This document shows, in pieces, positions 48,601 to 61,296 of a stretch of DNA of 64,000 nt; positions within the stretch are counted from its first letter, which is position 1; every line of letters begins with the position of its first letter. The position numbers were made by a program, and so were the translations under genes. The notes under the pieces are model-generated. The model saw nothing but the letters and a program-made list of their open reading frames with translations, was not told the origin of the DNA and searched no databases. The stretch is from Terebella lapidaria (taxonomy: Eukaryota > Annelida > Polychaeta > Terebellida > Terebellidae): positions 12,671,177 to 12,735,176 of the forward strand of contig OX424566.1 in the NCBI GenBank assembly GCA_949152475.1, read 5' to 3'.

Positions 48601-51600
48601 GTTTTATTTGGCAAAGCAATCCATTAAATTGAATAAAATATAAGAAAGCTCGCACAGGAACCAATGCGAACGGTAATAGCATTTCGAAGACACAATATTG
48701 CTCTGTTTGCGGCGATCAACGTTACTAGATGTTTTGAGATGAGGACGCCCGCCCGGAGCCAGGTAGAATCGTCTTCTCACATTAGCATGCCGTCGATAGA
48801 AGGAACGGTCAAGATCACTGCTTAGGGCGGGTGTTGAGACGACGTCAATTTGTGCACTTCCGAAAGGAGGAGATCAGAGCAACGCGGGCAATATCTGCTC
48901 CTAACTCTGCCGGTTGCGTTTGTATGAGGTGAAAGAACATCGACAACTTCACGCTATAATTAAGCCACACAAACTTTAAAATCGAGACGTGATTTTATAA
49001 TTTGAAAGATGACAATTCGAAACGAATGCTCATTTGCGTCAGACTAGAGAATAATAAATGGGACTATTTCTGAACTGTTGATAAGTTGACTTGCAACAAA
49101 TGGTTGCCTGACATTATTGTTCTATATATATGTGAATACCTTCCGGCTTCCAGCTACGACCTGAGGTCTGATTGCCCATCGTGGTGAAAGGTGCCAGTGG
49201 CATTCATTGTTATGAAATTATCAAGGAAATTGCTTCGACAGCAGCCCTGGATTCTAAGTCTCCAAATAACAGCAAATAATGGCGAATTTACTTCCCTATT
49301 TGTAAACAATGACGTCCGAGTGAGTCAGGTTTTTTTTGTATTTTCCGACAGATAATTCGAACGATTAGTTCTATTTATAATTGCAGCAGACGGAAATAGA
49401 ACACTCAAGAGTAGTCGTCGAATTGAATGACCTTGGCGAAATTTGACGTCTCGAGAAAAGAAACTTAGAAGGACTTCAACTTGATCCGTTTTTTTTTTTG
49501 CAAAGGGACCAATATTTTGTGCTTCTGAAATGTCATGACATTTCTTATCTCTTTCGTTCATATTGATATACACAGATATATATACGTGTATATATATTCA
49601 AGTTCACATTTTCAATGTACATGCTCCAAGCCTCTTGACATTTTCATATCTACACCAGCCACTAAAGAATGCACGAAGTATAGTCTTCAGTTACCTGCGG
49701 ACGCTGATAGTACTGAAAAAATGCGATGGCTCCTGCAATAAATGCACTTCTTAGAAAATTCGATTAGCGCTCATCTATCATTCAGCTGCAGGGTATAGTG
49801 TTATTATTGGAGGCAGCACGCGTACTTTGCGAGCTGCGGATCAGGTTACATGCAGTGGATTACGATATTTTATACGCCTTTTATCGTGATTTCGTTTTTT
49901 CACTGATGCTATACTGGACAATATTTAGTGTATATTCAGCTTTTTTTCCAGTTATGTACACACACCGATCAATGTCGGTGGTCGTTTACCGTCAAGGTTC
50001 TTTTAATTTTTGATTTGGTTTCATTTTTTTCATGGTATATTTTTACATGTACACTGTGAAGATTGCAATGTTTTCCTTGATCTACATCAATACCTAAGAT
50101 CACAATTTGGTGTTCCATCCACCACGTTCCACAAAAAGCCATGACTCACAGTTCTAGTCCTGATAGCTATGAACTATCCAATGTTACCTGTGGAAGGTGA
50201 ATGTTCGTCAGCTGTTCCGAAGCGAATGGCGCATTGCCCCCACATAACACCCCAACTACTATGTGTGTGCCCATACCAGAACACAATATAAAAATGGGGA
50301 AATCCATATGAAAATCATTACCATCAGCTGTGTGAAACAGTAGTCCAACAGCGGGTAACTCGATGGGGTTTTTATGCCTCATAGGACAGTAACTCCACTA
50401 AAACAGCAGGTTCCCACGGAAAGTTCAATTGTGGAAACGTGTTATGTTTTCACGTAGATGTAGGTATACCTCGTATCATGTGCAGAATTGAAGGTCACGG
50501 CGTGTTATTGTGAATTTTCCCATCCATCCAGTGTTTTGATCTCTTGTGGTGACATGTGTATACACTCTGGCATGCGAGGTGCACGTACAATAGCAAACGT
50601 GCGGAATTCTGGCACCTGTCTTTCACGAAAGTTGGAAAGACCTCAAAAAATAGTATCTTCATTGCTGACAAGGACTGAGGATAGGTGTCTGGTGTCACGG
50701 ATGTATGCGTGTAAATGGATATTGTTCACAACATCGACAATAGCAATAACAAGCACACATCGTTTTGGGAACCAAAAGTAGATCATGTAGTTGTATGTTC
50801 ACTTTGATTATTTAGATTTGACTTTAATGACTTAGATGGGCACTAACTCAGTGTTCTGATTATCTTTCAGATAGAGAACTAATTGCAAATTCGAAGTTTA
50901 ATGCTTATAATACAATATATTCATCATCCCAGTGGCGGTATTCAATACAACCATCTGGTATTTACTTGGTGGAGAATCGCATAGAATATGTTTGCAAGCA
51001 AGCAAGCATGTGTCCGTGTTCAAGGTCACACATGTCGCACTCGGCTACTCATACCACGATCCCACACTTCGTAATGGGTGTTCCATAGCAGGTTTACAAA
51101 CTCCGCTAGTATCAAGAGAAATCCACTGTGCGGAGAAAAAAACTCTCTATAATGATGAATTGGAAAGCCAAAGCAATGAGCTTTATAGAAATCCACGCGC
51201 AGCCTTTCAGTCATTGTGCCTCGTTGAAAACAGAGCTGTGTCTTGATTTGGCATCAACACAATGGTAGTCGCCATGGGAAACCCACATCGAATACATGGG
51301 GGGGGGGGGGGGGTCAACCACGGAAGACATGGCAAGAAAACGATCGAAATCTAAACAAATGTTTTCTTCAAATGTAAATTATGTTCTTCTCGTGTAGGCT
51401 ACTTCTAGCTTTTTATTCTTTTTCTCTCTGTCTTTCAAGGCACGACTCATGAACAAAAATCCAGACTGTATTGTTGTTTCTTGTGGCGGGTTTGGTGAGG
51501 TTCCAGTTTTAATCCTTGTTGTGACCGATCAATTATTTGGTAACCAATACAAAGTTCCTGATCGATTCTATATTGATTCTCTGGAATTCCTTTGCCTGAA

Positions 51601-53099
51601 CAAGATGTTAAACCACTGACCTAAATCGGGAACAACAAATATTTACCAACAGTTACTTTTAAAGAAACAGCTTTATGTTACAGTTATCATATATACCACG
51701 GTTTTACTCATTCTACCAAGTGTACATTTAGCCTATATGTGTTGAATATTTTGTTCACTTCATGCTGTGCTGTTTATTTATCACAAGAAAAAAGTATAAT
51801 TACACCGTCTCAGAGTGACTTCTTCAAGCCGTCGTTTGCAGTGAGAAAGCAGTCTTTTTTCCCCCAGCAGCAGAAGCTATTACCCACCTCCAATGACTCC
51901 CTTTCATCTGCTAACAACAAATCTGAGCTCGCCATTAGAGAAAACTGTTTGAAGTATAACAACTGTCAATACCAGACACTGCACAAACCTCAACACAGAG
52001 AACCATCAAGAAAGAAAAGCCGCAGAAAGTAAGCGGTTGTAAATCAGCATTCTGATTTCAGCGGCGAGAAAGCGACAGCCAAATTCCAGGACAGAGTATG
52101 TTGGACCCTCCGAGGTGCTTGCGTGAGGCCGTGTCCACTTTTCACCACCTCTCTCGATGACATTGCGTCATTGGGGTGCAGATTCGAGGGCCACTCGGTA
52201 CCGATCTGTCATATTACACAATGTAACCAGTTGATATCAATAAAACTTGCTCGAGTGCGATGCTCCAAAGGCTTCTAGTGGGCACCCCGACAATACTCAA
52301 CTCAATAGCCTCGACTGATAACATTTGCTTTGGCTCTCGAGAAATCTACGCACGGCAAACATGGAAAGTCTCCGGTTGTTTTGCCACTTGACAGGTATGT
52401 TTGGTATAGAGGCAGGGGCTGGGATATGGGAGGGAGGCAGGGACACAGATCGAGCGGGGCCAATAAGCTGGAGTCCAGATACTCGGAGGTGAGGAGGACA
52501 GGTACTGGAGCGCTCGATACATGGTCGATTGAGGGGGAGGGGGGTCTTTCCCCAGCTTGATAATCCAGTCATATCCAAACGGAGCGTGACCTTTATATCA
52601 CTAAATGCTCGTTATATCGAGTATAGAGAGAGGGTATATCACTGTGAATGGGTCGCTAGGTCGCCCTCCTTTCAATGAGTCCCGTCTCGATTTTTTGCAA
52701 TACCTCAAAGTCTTAACAACCCAGACCAAACTTGGTCGAACTCTGTATATGATCCCCTTCGATTTTTTCCCTAGTCCCGTCTTTGACCGATCATGGTGTT
52801 TTGAGCGAATATAATGCCCCCACTGTGGAGCCGATGCTATTGAGTTTTCATTCAGAGGCTTTATCCTGTGGGGGTAGACCTACAGTACGTGTATGGCTGG
52901 TGTTTAAAGCATTACTTTGGCACTACATTAAGGGCCACTGTTCAACATGCAGAACCCGCCGTAAATCTGGAGACCACAGCACGACCACTCCCAGACGACC
53001 GCTCGCTTGCTCGCCTGTTGTATAGGGCTGGATCACGTCAATCACGTCATGTATGCAGGGGATGTGATGTCTATTCTTCAACATGTAGCCTTATTGAAG
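45691..53099. other. Single-copy non-coding-looking region with CpG-rich patches
   Basis: No relatives elsewhere in the window and no recognisable gene. CpG-rich patches lie at 46,010-46,400, 46,620-47,250 and 47,860-47,990. Homopolymers include C12 (47,619-47,630), G14 (48,276-48,289) and G16 (51,298-51,313). A G-rich stretch at 47,014-47,042 could form a quadruplex. Protein-like open frames of 97-100 codons lie at 47,666-47,968 (minus) and 51,739-52,032 (plus), neither recognised. The patches could be upstream regulatory DNA of the gene starting near 54 kb. Confidence 0.45.
51739..52032 (+). CDS. Unrecognised open frame, 97 codons
   Basis: The frame begins with a non-ATG codon here, is rich in Ser, Gln, Lys and Asn (for example SFFPQQQKLLPTSNDSLSSA) and ends in a basic KKSRRK tail. 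No domain is recognised and there is no second copy for comparison. It is probably chance or part of an untranslated exon. Confidence 0.12.
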   Translation: MLNILFTSCCAVYLSQEKSIITPSQSDFFKPSFAVRKQSFFPQQQKLLPTSNDSLSSANNKSELAIRENCLKYNNCQYQTLHKPQHREPSRKKSRRK

Positions 53100-54950
53100 A
53101 GGATTAGGTGAGAAGGGAGCGACTGGCGGAGGTAATAACCAGGGGAGTCGAGGCGGGTGACGCCTCTGTGTTGGCTACACGTGAAGAACGGAACTCCAAA
53201 CGGACCCTGTCCCTCGAGTCACAACAACTCCACCCCCCACCCGCGGCGCCCCTCGCACCTAGGTGAGAGCAGTCTACCTGAGCGCACTCCTCTATCAGGC
53301 AACAATCTGCGCTGAGACCACGGCGGTCTACACGTACCTCGCCTTGATTCGTGACGTAGTCGGCGTCAGACTTATAGAGGGAGAGACGGAGGCTACAAGA
53401 GAGCTAAAAGGCAAACTAACAATAAACTCGCGGACAGGTGACCGACCGTCTCCAGCGCCACCCCCAGCCTTTCCAACTCTACCCCCAGGGGAGACACAGC
53501 GATACACTGGAGACAGGAGAGGGACAGAGAAGCACACGTGAACGGCAGAGACGTTAGCGGCGGCGGCGGCTCGGGAAAGAGAGAGAAGAGCTTTGCGGTC
53601 ACGAGAGCTTTTCAAAATGCCGTAGACAATTTCACAATGGTTTTAATTTTGTTGAAGAGACGTGTCAAGTGTGGTCTTGAGACTGGAATTTTTGGTGACT
53701 TCTTCTCGGTACACAGCAAGTGATTACCGAATGAGAGGGACGCGAAGATTTGTGGTGGATTAACTCATGAGATGATAGCGAGAAACGTCTTGGAAGAAAA
53801 CGAAATGGGAGGAAGCCAGTAAGCGAGCGCGTCTGTGAAGATTTCACAGTTGGATAACTCCACGACAGTTTCGGATTAATGCTAGCCTACAATGAGCGGA
53901 TACCAATAAATCTGAAACATCATATGGATCATGGAGTAGCAGAATTAGCGACGCATCGCGTGCCACTACCTGTGGGTGACAAGCTCGTGGGTTCCCATTG
54001 GATACCGTTGACGTGGTTCGAGGTGAATCACTATAGGCTTAAATAACAACCGCCGCTTCATCGGATTACACTCTTTTTCTCATCAGTGCAAAGCATAGAC
54101 GAGGATAAAAATTACCTCGCACCTGAGAACTCAAGGATTTTTTGCCTTCATCCTAATAAATAAGTTTAGCGCTGCCTACGTCTTTCACAACCAAATGGAG
54201 CACCGTCACCGTGACCCCACAACAATCGCAGTGCCCCACACGCGCGATCCACACCCCGGGATATGCTGCTGACCGTTGCTGCGATACACGTTGCGATGAA
54301 GCGGGCAGCATCCGTACGCCGCACGCGGCGACACCCTGCCCTTAGCCACCACCAGAGTCCAGCGGCGGCACCACAATCTCTCTCAAACTTTGTCCTTCCT
54401 TTGCTGACAGGTAAGCGTCTCTACATGGCCGCCTCCCCCCCACACACCCATCTAAGGTGTTAACCCCTCCTCTGACACGGCGGCGTGTTGAGTATACGTT
54501 AGAATGAACAGCCACTAGGTTGCGTCTGCATGGGCTCGTTCATTTGCCTCCCGCGGAGACTTTTATGGGAATTATCGTGATTATTCGCTCACTTGTGATG
54601 CGATCTGGCTCCGCGCCGTCGTCGTCATCTTCATTAAGCGCGGGGGGGGGGGGGGAGGGGGGGACTGACAGGGGTTCTAGTCCTTACGGCTGTTCGCAGA
54701 ATTCGTTAATTGGTGTTTTCTCCATTACAACATTATCTCCCCCCCCTCACCCCCGCAAAGGAAGAAGCGTCTTTCGTAAGGAGTTCCGTAGTTGTCTGGG
54801 AGACGCATTGCTAGGTTTCCCCGGTCGTCGCAGAGCGATTATCAGACAGGTAGCAGCAACAGTAGGAGTGTGCACATGTGCCTCTCCGCAGATTTGGCAC
54901 GACGAATAGAGAGAGCAAAACCGGAGGCAGATCGTATTGCTGAGGTGGAT
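53100..54950 (+). promoter_or_regulatory. CpG-rich promoter-like block
   Basis: CpG dinucleotides are conspicuously denser here than in the array. A GCGGCGGCGGCGGC run lies near 53,557-53,570 and poly-G tracts at 54,642-54,663. The block contains the candidate first coding exon. No convincing TATA box sits at a useful distance. The picture fits a CpG-island promoter with a long 5' untranslated region on the plus strand, but the start site cannot be placed from sequence alone. Confidence 0.5.
54263..54410 (+). CDS. Candidate coding exon 1 of a secreted-factor-like gene
   Basis: An ATG at 54,263 is the first in frame after a TGA near 54,212. It opens 49 codons plus one base, ending in CTGACAG|GTAAGC, a strong donor. 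The product starts MLLTVAAIHVAMKRAAS and continues with Arg/His/Pro/Ala-rich sequence to NFVLPLLT. A short hydrophobic start could be a weak signal peptide, or the signal may lie in another exon or start site. The exon ends in phase 1, which matches the exon at 62,603-62,861: the split codon becomes GCC. It lies inside the CpG-rich block. It could instead be untranslated. Confidence 0.4.
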
Positions 54951-57912
54951 CTGCGCAACAACGAATGTCTCATTTAGAGCTGAAATGTCACGTTTCCTGT
55001 TGCTACTGATAGAGACCCTGTTTGAAGTTTCCGCCTCGTCTCTGTTGTATGGTACTTTCCCTACACGTATTCAGAAGACATTGTCAGACACACAAGATAA
55101 TTTAGGAGGGAAAACAACTTCAGAGCGTCGATATAGCTTCGAAACACATACAAAAAGTGATAATTTGCAGACAGAATAAAAACACGTAATGGGTTTCTTC
55201 AGGTATATAAATGTATCTGCGTTGTTATTGGCTACAATAATTGCTAGTATGATTCCGAGACATAGGTACATACTTATGTACATTTCTATACAGAAGCTTA
55301 TATTGTGCTGTTAAGCTAAGCTCCTAGTCTATGTTGAGGACACTCTTGCCATTGTCATTGAGGATTCACTTCAAGGCTTTAAACAAATCAATGGCGTTTC
55401 ATCCAAATCTTGATGAATTGCGTAAGAAATCAACACCATGCACAAATTGTACCCATAGACGGTAATTTAAAAACACGTTTAGACAAATTGAACAACTGGT
55501 CGTATCTACCTTATACAACAGCAACAATAATATACCATATATTGTAGTTGAACGCCCGGAAATAAGTATATACCTCGAACAAACATAAGTGATACATGAA
55601 AAGCAAGAGTTCCATGGCCGATGATAAAGTGCCGACCATATATTCTCATGGAGAATATATATAATCTTTGTGTAGAAGCTTGGACCGTTCATCTTCCCCG
55701 TAACCAGCAAGTGGGCCCCAGGGAAATATAGCAAATAGCGGGCTAGTTTAGTGGCTGAGATTGCCTAAGAGCCCACAGAAGTAAGTCAGCCAGGATGGAC
55801 ACAGCGCAAGGCTTCCCTTCAGATAATCAATGCCGAATTAAGCTATCGAGAGCCGGCCCTTGGAATGATGCTGGTCACTTTGTCCGCTGTCACGGCCGTC
55901 CATTCAATGTAGTCCGCTGTCCGACTCGATCTGCCGCGGTGTAAAAACATTTTAGCGGCGGCCAGCACCGCGTAGAATCGTGCCGTTACCTCGCCGAAAT
56001 ACAACAAACGTCACGATAATCAACTTGTAGAATTCTTTGCGGACGCGACGCTCCTGTGTGACAACATGCCGCTGTCCGTTTCGACTCTAATTGCAGGCTT
56101 TTGTACTCTGGAAACCTCGTACAACAAAAGTCGATACATCTCAACCCGTCCTTCCGACGACAAAAAGCTTTGGCGACACGACTTTTGCCATAATTTCCCG
56201 GTTGGACGGTTTTCAACGATGAGTGGACATTTTTGTATCGCCAGCACAAGGACTCCTATTTTATTAACTCAATATCAACAAGTTTGTTCTCGCGTTCTCT
56301 CTATACTGATCAATCAGTGACACTTTCTGGAGCACAGAATCGCAGTTATAAATACACATAGACTAGCTGCATATTGTATTGACGTAAAAGCACCTGTTGA
56401 TAACGCGTCCATAAGCCGCTGCCGGGATAAGTGCAGGGAAATTATCTAATAAGGGAGGAAAAAGCGCCGGCTTTTGACTATGGCAGACTGCAGTTACCAC
56501 AATGTCGCCACGACGTTTTGATCACCCGTGATGCGTGGAAGAGCCGGTACGAATACAGTTTGACCTGGGCTGAATCAATACCCCGAGGTGGTATAGTAAT
56601 TTTTCCCTACATAATCTGTCACCTGTATGTACATGTAGGGAAAGGGGAAAATCAATAGATGGCATAGCCGGGGGAGGGGAGCAAGGGAAGTGAACCTTAA
56701 TATCGCATTTGCTTTGAATGTCAATTACTCGGGTCTATGAATGACTCGATCGTGCGTTCTTTCGAGGCAACGTGCATATTAATTTCATATTAATGTTCTC
56801 TCTTGGAAATGGGTATAATGCACTATGCACTATTTATGTTGAACCCATATGAAGATATCCCCCTTACTTACATGTGCGAAGTGTGGGATATACTATAGAT
56901 GCTGAAAGCACATGCACCCTTTGCCTCTGCACATAGAGCTCTGCGTCCGGACTACACCACAATAACACCACAGATATACGTTCTGGGAAAACTGTAATGC
57001 GTTCTGAATAGGGTCAGCACTTAATTTCGACATTATCGATAAATCGTACAAATATGCAGTTTCGTATGTAAGTGACCTGATTGACGTTTTGCGTGGAACA
57101 TAACGGGTTAAAAAAATCATGCTGGTTATCAGTATACTATAGTATGACAATACAAACAGTAATTTAAAATTGAAGATCATGCATGTATCAAGTATACGCT
57201 TGAAGGCATGATTGTTTACGAAATATTTTTCACATATTACCAAATAGTAGACGCTGCGATACATTTATGTATGCAAAAAATACTGGGCGAAATATATGGA
57301 GATGTAGGTCGTTCAGGAAAAGACAAAGTTGTGACGTGAAAAAATCAAATGGACACTCTAAATGCAATCAGGCATGCACGCGATAAAGGATAAAATTCAA
57401 CGAGTGCTCTACCCATATAGAAGACAAAAAGATATCTTGTGGCCAGCATCATCAGATGATGGAAATGACTGGGAAAACATCTTCGTTTTGCTCAAAGACT
57501 ATCAACTGTAACGACGTGTTCCAGGTGATCATCACCAGCAAACGCGAGTGGCTTCAGGCGACTGTATACGCTGTTCACCGCGTGCACTACCCTTTTGCGT
57601 ACTCTACATGTGCAGTTTCCACGCCGTATCACCCATGCAGGCTGCTGCTCCAGTCCCGTGCAATTTATTGTCAGAGCACGGATCACTGCACAGTCGTGGG
57701 TATCGATTCACCAAGCGGTGATATAAAACTCCTATCGTCTTGGGCACTTGCTCCTGCTTGCATCAATGCGCTATTGATCCTATTAGAACGACGAGAAAAT
57801 ACCAACCCATATTCATATTTTAAGGGGTTAAAGTCTGTCTGTGATGCTGTTGGGGACAATTATAGCGAGTACCATGGGAGTTTATGGGTGGGGAGGTTGC
57901 GTGTGTATGGAT

Positions 57913-57934
57913 GGGGTGGGGTGGGAGGCAGGGG
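57913..57934 (+). promoter_or_regulatory. G-quadruplex motif
   Basis: Four G-runs separated by short loops: GGGG, T, GGGG, T, GGG, AGGCA, GGGG. This meets the standard G3+N1-7 pattern on the plus strand. Confidence 0.7.
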
Positions 57935-58360
57935 CAATTGAGGTAGATTATTGATAAATATATGATGTGGATTTTATACAAGATCTGTACATGTATGTGA
58001 ACACTCCTCAGCGAAAAAAAAATCTGTGTCATTCAGTTGTTTGGTAGTGTTTCATATGGTTTACGGAAGTTTATTTCATCAAAAGTTATATATATGTATA
58101 TACAGTACATGTGTATGGGGATAACTCCGAATCCCGCCATCGAAATGCCCCGGGTGAATATTTCAGAGGCTTAAAAGAATTCACATTCAAAACCATTATG
58201 TTCAATGAAGCACCCCGATGAAAGAGCTTACTATGACAGCTATGTGCTTTTCAAATGGTCTAAAATTTTCCATCTACTGGAAGTTGTTAATGGTTTTTTT
58301 TCTGTGCAATTGGCGGTGGCAGAGCTGTTTCCTTTGACGAACGTGATCAGAATCTGGCCG

Positions 58361-58378
58361 TGACGTCACCATGGCAAC
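58361..58378. promoter_or_regulatory. Overlapping CRE and RFX X-box
   Basis: TGACGTCA (58,361-58,368) is a full cAMP-response element. It overlaps GTCACCATGGCAAC (58,365-58,378), which fits the RFX X-box pattern GTHNYYATRRNAAC at every position. X-boxes are bound by RFX factors, often at ciliary genes and neural enhancers. Its place in a large first intron would fit an enhancer; this is inference from motif matches alone. Confidence 0.45.
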
Positions 58379-59919
58379 TTATTGCACCAAATTACAGCGT
58401 GCAATTCGCTCCACCCGTGATTTCAGCAGATAAAGTGGGGGCATAGGAGAGTTCCTAATCACTCTACGCCATTGTGTGTGCGGCCATTCTGTGATGTCAT
58501 TTTTTCTCACACGACGTTCGCACATGCATTTACTTGTAATACGTTGCATTCAGAAAATTTTTGATCGGACTTGTAAAATTACAAAAGCAATATTATCGAA
58601 CGATTGAAAGTACATCTTACTTCCCATGTCAAGCTCAATTTCATTTATTCGGTGCCTCCTCTCTCTTCCAACACTGCCGACAAATGCTATAACGACCATC
58701 ACCGACTTGCTATTTGGTTCGCACCTCCATCCATAGTATATACACATATAGATGGTGTGAGTATGTCCAATCTGGCCTCGGCGGATACTTTATGGCATTA
58801 TATAACGACAATTGTGAATATGAGAGCGACCCGATGAAAGAAGGCCATAAACTGCCCAAGCACCACAAAGGTCATTATCTAATAAAAACAGCGTGATCAG
58901 ATCGGACCAAACATGTAATGGTGCTCTTAATACTGTTTATAATATTTCTGATTTCAGATTTCATACAATAAGCAGCCAAAATATATATATTTTTTTATCA
59001 TAAAAACACATACATACCATTTGATCAACACAGTGAACTATATGACTAATCCACAATTAATTATTCATGTGCATGTAATTATCGTAAGGACAAAGAAAAA
59101 AAGTTATGATAATTGCATTGCGAGCTCTTTTGGTATACTCAATGAGAAATCCCGTGGTTCCATGCGTAATACTGTGCGAAGTAGCTCTTACCCCTGCGCG
59201 CGTGAGTGCATCGTTGTCAACTAACCCCCTCCTCGAGCCCAGACAATGTCTGGCACAGCAGAACCGCTGAATGTCAATTTGCTCATTCAATAATTGCTCT
59301 ATCTCATAATGTCACATGATTATCTGCCATTCTTATGCATGCAGTAAAACTATAAATAAAGCATGATACGAATCAGGCCTAATTATTTTAAAACGCTGAG
59401 GTCATATTACAGACTATCTTGACGGTTCGTATTTACGCGAGGTCAAATCACTGTTTATGATGTGGGGGAAAAATTGAAATAAGACCGGGGAAGCCGTAAA
59501 ATTTTGTTGAACAGTATCACTTCACAAAAAACATGTTCCTTTTCACGGTGCTCTCAACGAGGCTTTCAAGGAAGAAATTGATGCCGAATTGAGGAAGAAA
59601 CTTCTCATCCGAATGAGGTCAAAGCCGTGTTGGAAATATCGCCACCAGGAGGTTGCCCAGACAAGATCAATAGATTTCGGCAATTATCCCTTGTCCTAAC
59701 CCTGTCCGACACTGCAGGAATATCTGTCATTGGTCCAGGTTTTATGTGATACGAGCAGTTGTTACCGTGACAACTGGTCACGTGTTCGTATCAGAGAAAA
59801 AGAACACATTGACTACATAAATCGCTGCTTTGTGGAACACATTGACGTGCATTATATTTTTCTGAATCCCCATCCTGATCGGAATCTCTATATTTTCTAA
59901 CTCGTTTTCACCGTTTTTA

Positions 59920-60842
59920 GGTTACCGAACATTTGGCTCACTTTTTGCCTGCATAATGGGATCTGCCCAACTGTATTCATAGAATGCATGAAGATAGACC
60001 TTAGATATTGGCACTTTCAAATAGGAAGCTATATATGGCGATTTATGTGGTGACCTTGAATATGACCTTCGATGACCCTGAAAGGTCAAAACAGCCATTT
60101 TTGGGTCGAACAAATACCCAAATTTGCCTCTATTGATGAAATGCTTGTAGGTAGTGCTCATGTTTGCATTGTGAGCATATAGGAAGTCATATGGAACAAC
60201 TAATGATGACCTTGGGCTTGACCTCGGATGACCTTGAGTGCTAAATGTCTGACGTGGAATGTGTGAATTGGCTACCGAAGCTTGCACCTAGAGGTTATGA
60301 TTGCATTCGGTAGGCAGGTAGTTTATTTAGATGTGCATATACATGATACATAACAGTGACCTATTACTAAAAAAAAAAATAGAAAGCACACCCAAGGTGA
60401 CCCCAAAAACAATATCTGTAACCCAGAGGACTGGGATCAACTGTAAAAGAAAATTCGTAAGGATCACACCGGCAAACCATAACCATGATAACAGAATTAT
60501 ACTATACTAGTACATGTAGTTCAATCATATAAATTTAGGATCCTGGAACCTATTATAAACTTATAAGAAGTCATTAGGCACGTCTTTTGGTGACCTTGAA
60601 CTTGACCTTAGGTCAACTTAAACGCTAGATCTCAAAATGTCGCCTCACCTGAAATGTGCAAATTGGCCTCTACACACAAACTACTTGTTGCTTAGAGCTT
60701 ATATGTTTGTAATATGAACATATAGAAATTCATAAGCAGCACACATGCTGGTGACATTTAAGTTCACAAGGATGATCTTGGTTGGAATATTTCATGGACA
60801 TATGTCAACTGCAATGCGTCAAACCAAAACTGTCCGGTAACC
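59920..60842. mobile_element. Inverted-repeat MITE-like element, 923 bp
   Basis: The element starts GGTTACCGAACATTTGG and ends CCAAAACTGTCCGGTAACC, imperfect inverted repeats of about 18 bp. It is flanked by TA on both sides (59,918-59,919 and 60,843-60,844), consistent with a TA target duplication as in Tc1/mariner-type elements. Inside, a unit of about 150 bp with TAGGAAGTCAT and GTGACCTTGAACTTGACCTT-like text recurs (near 60,026, 60,177, 60,563 and 60,718). No transposase is encoded, so it would be non-autonomous. Confidence 0.65.
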
Positions 60843-61283
60843 TATCTCAGCCCTTTTTGCTGATATCATTGCGATGTTGAATTGTATTGTGTTATAACTT
60901 GGCATGCGTAGTCTGGAAGTCAAGAAACGGCAAGTTTCTATCACTTTTCAGACTTGAACCATGCACGTAAACATATATAGGGCCTCAAATCACCTCAGAA
61001 ACCAATGCTGAGCCATACAGAAACCTGTTATTGATATATTATTAATCAATACAAACATAACATACATGTAGGAAATGCAGATTGGGGACATAAAGAATTC
61101 ATGTGCTCCATGATTTCAGAACGGACTATTTTTTGGTTTTGGGAGAAAATGGAAAACAAAGCCTGAAAAGAAAGTACATGTATTCGTTTTATATGTACAG
61201 TGTATTCAAATTGCACGTAACATCTTGCCACAAGTCACGTTTGAACAGCTCTCCACTCAATTCATTATCACCGGTCAGTTCAT

Positions 61284-61296
61284 GTTGCCAAGCAAC
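61284..61296. promoter_or_regulatory. Second X-box-like palindrome
   Basis: GTTGCCAAGCAAC fits GTNRCC, a 1-base spacer, then RGYAAC, the RFX consensus with minimal spacing. It lies in the same candidate intron as the site at 58,365. Confidence 0.35.

Noticed and set aside
54520-54909. 129-codon plus-strand open frame just after candidate exon 1
   Set aside because: It lies after a strong splice donor, contains Ser and Gly runs generated by poly-G and TCG repeats, and matches no family.
57456-57941. 161-codon plus-strand open frame
   Set aside because: No recognisable domain, Cys- and Ser-rich composition like a chance frame, a glycine run at the end arising from a G-rich repeat, and no splice or promoter support.
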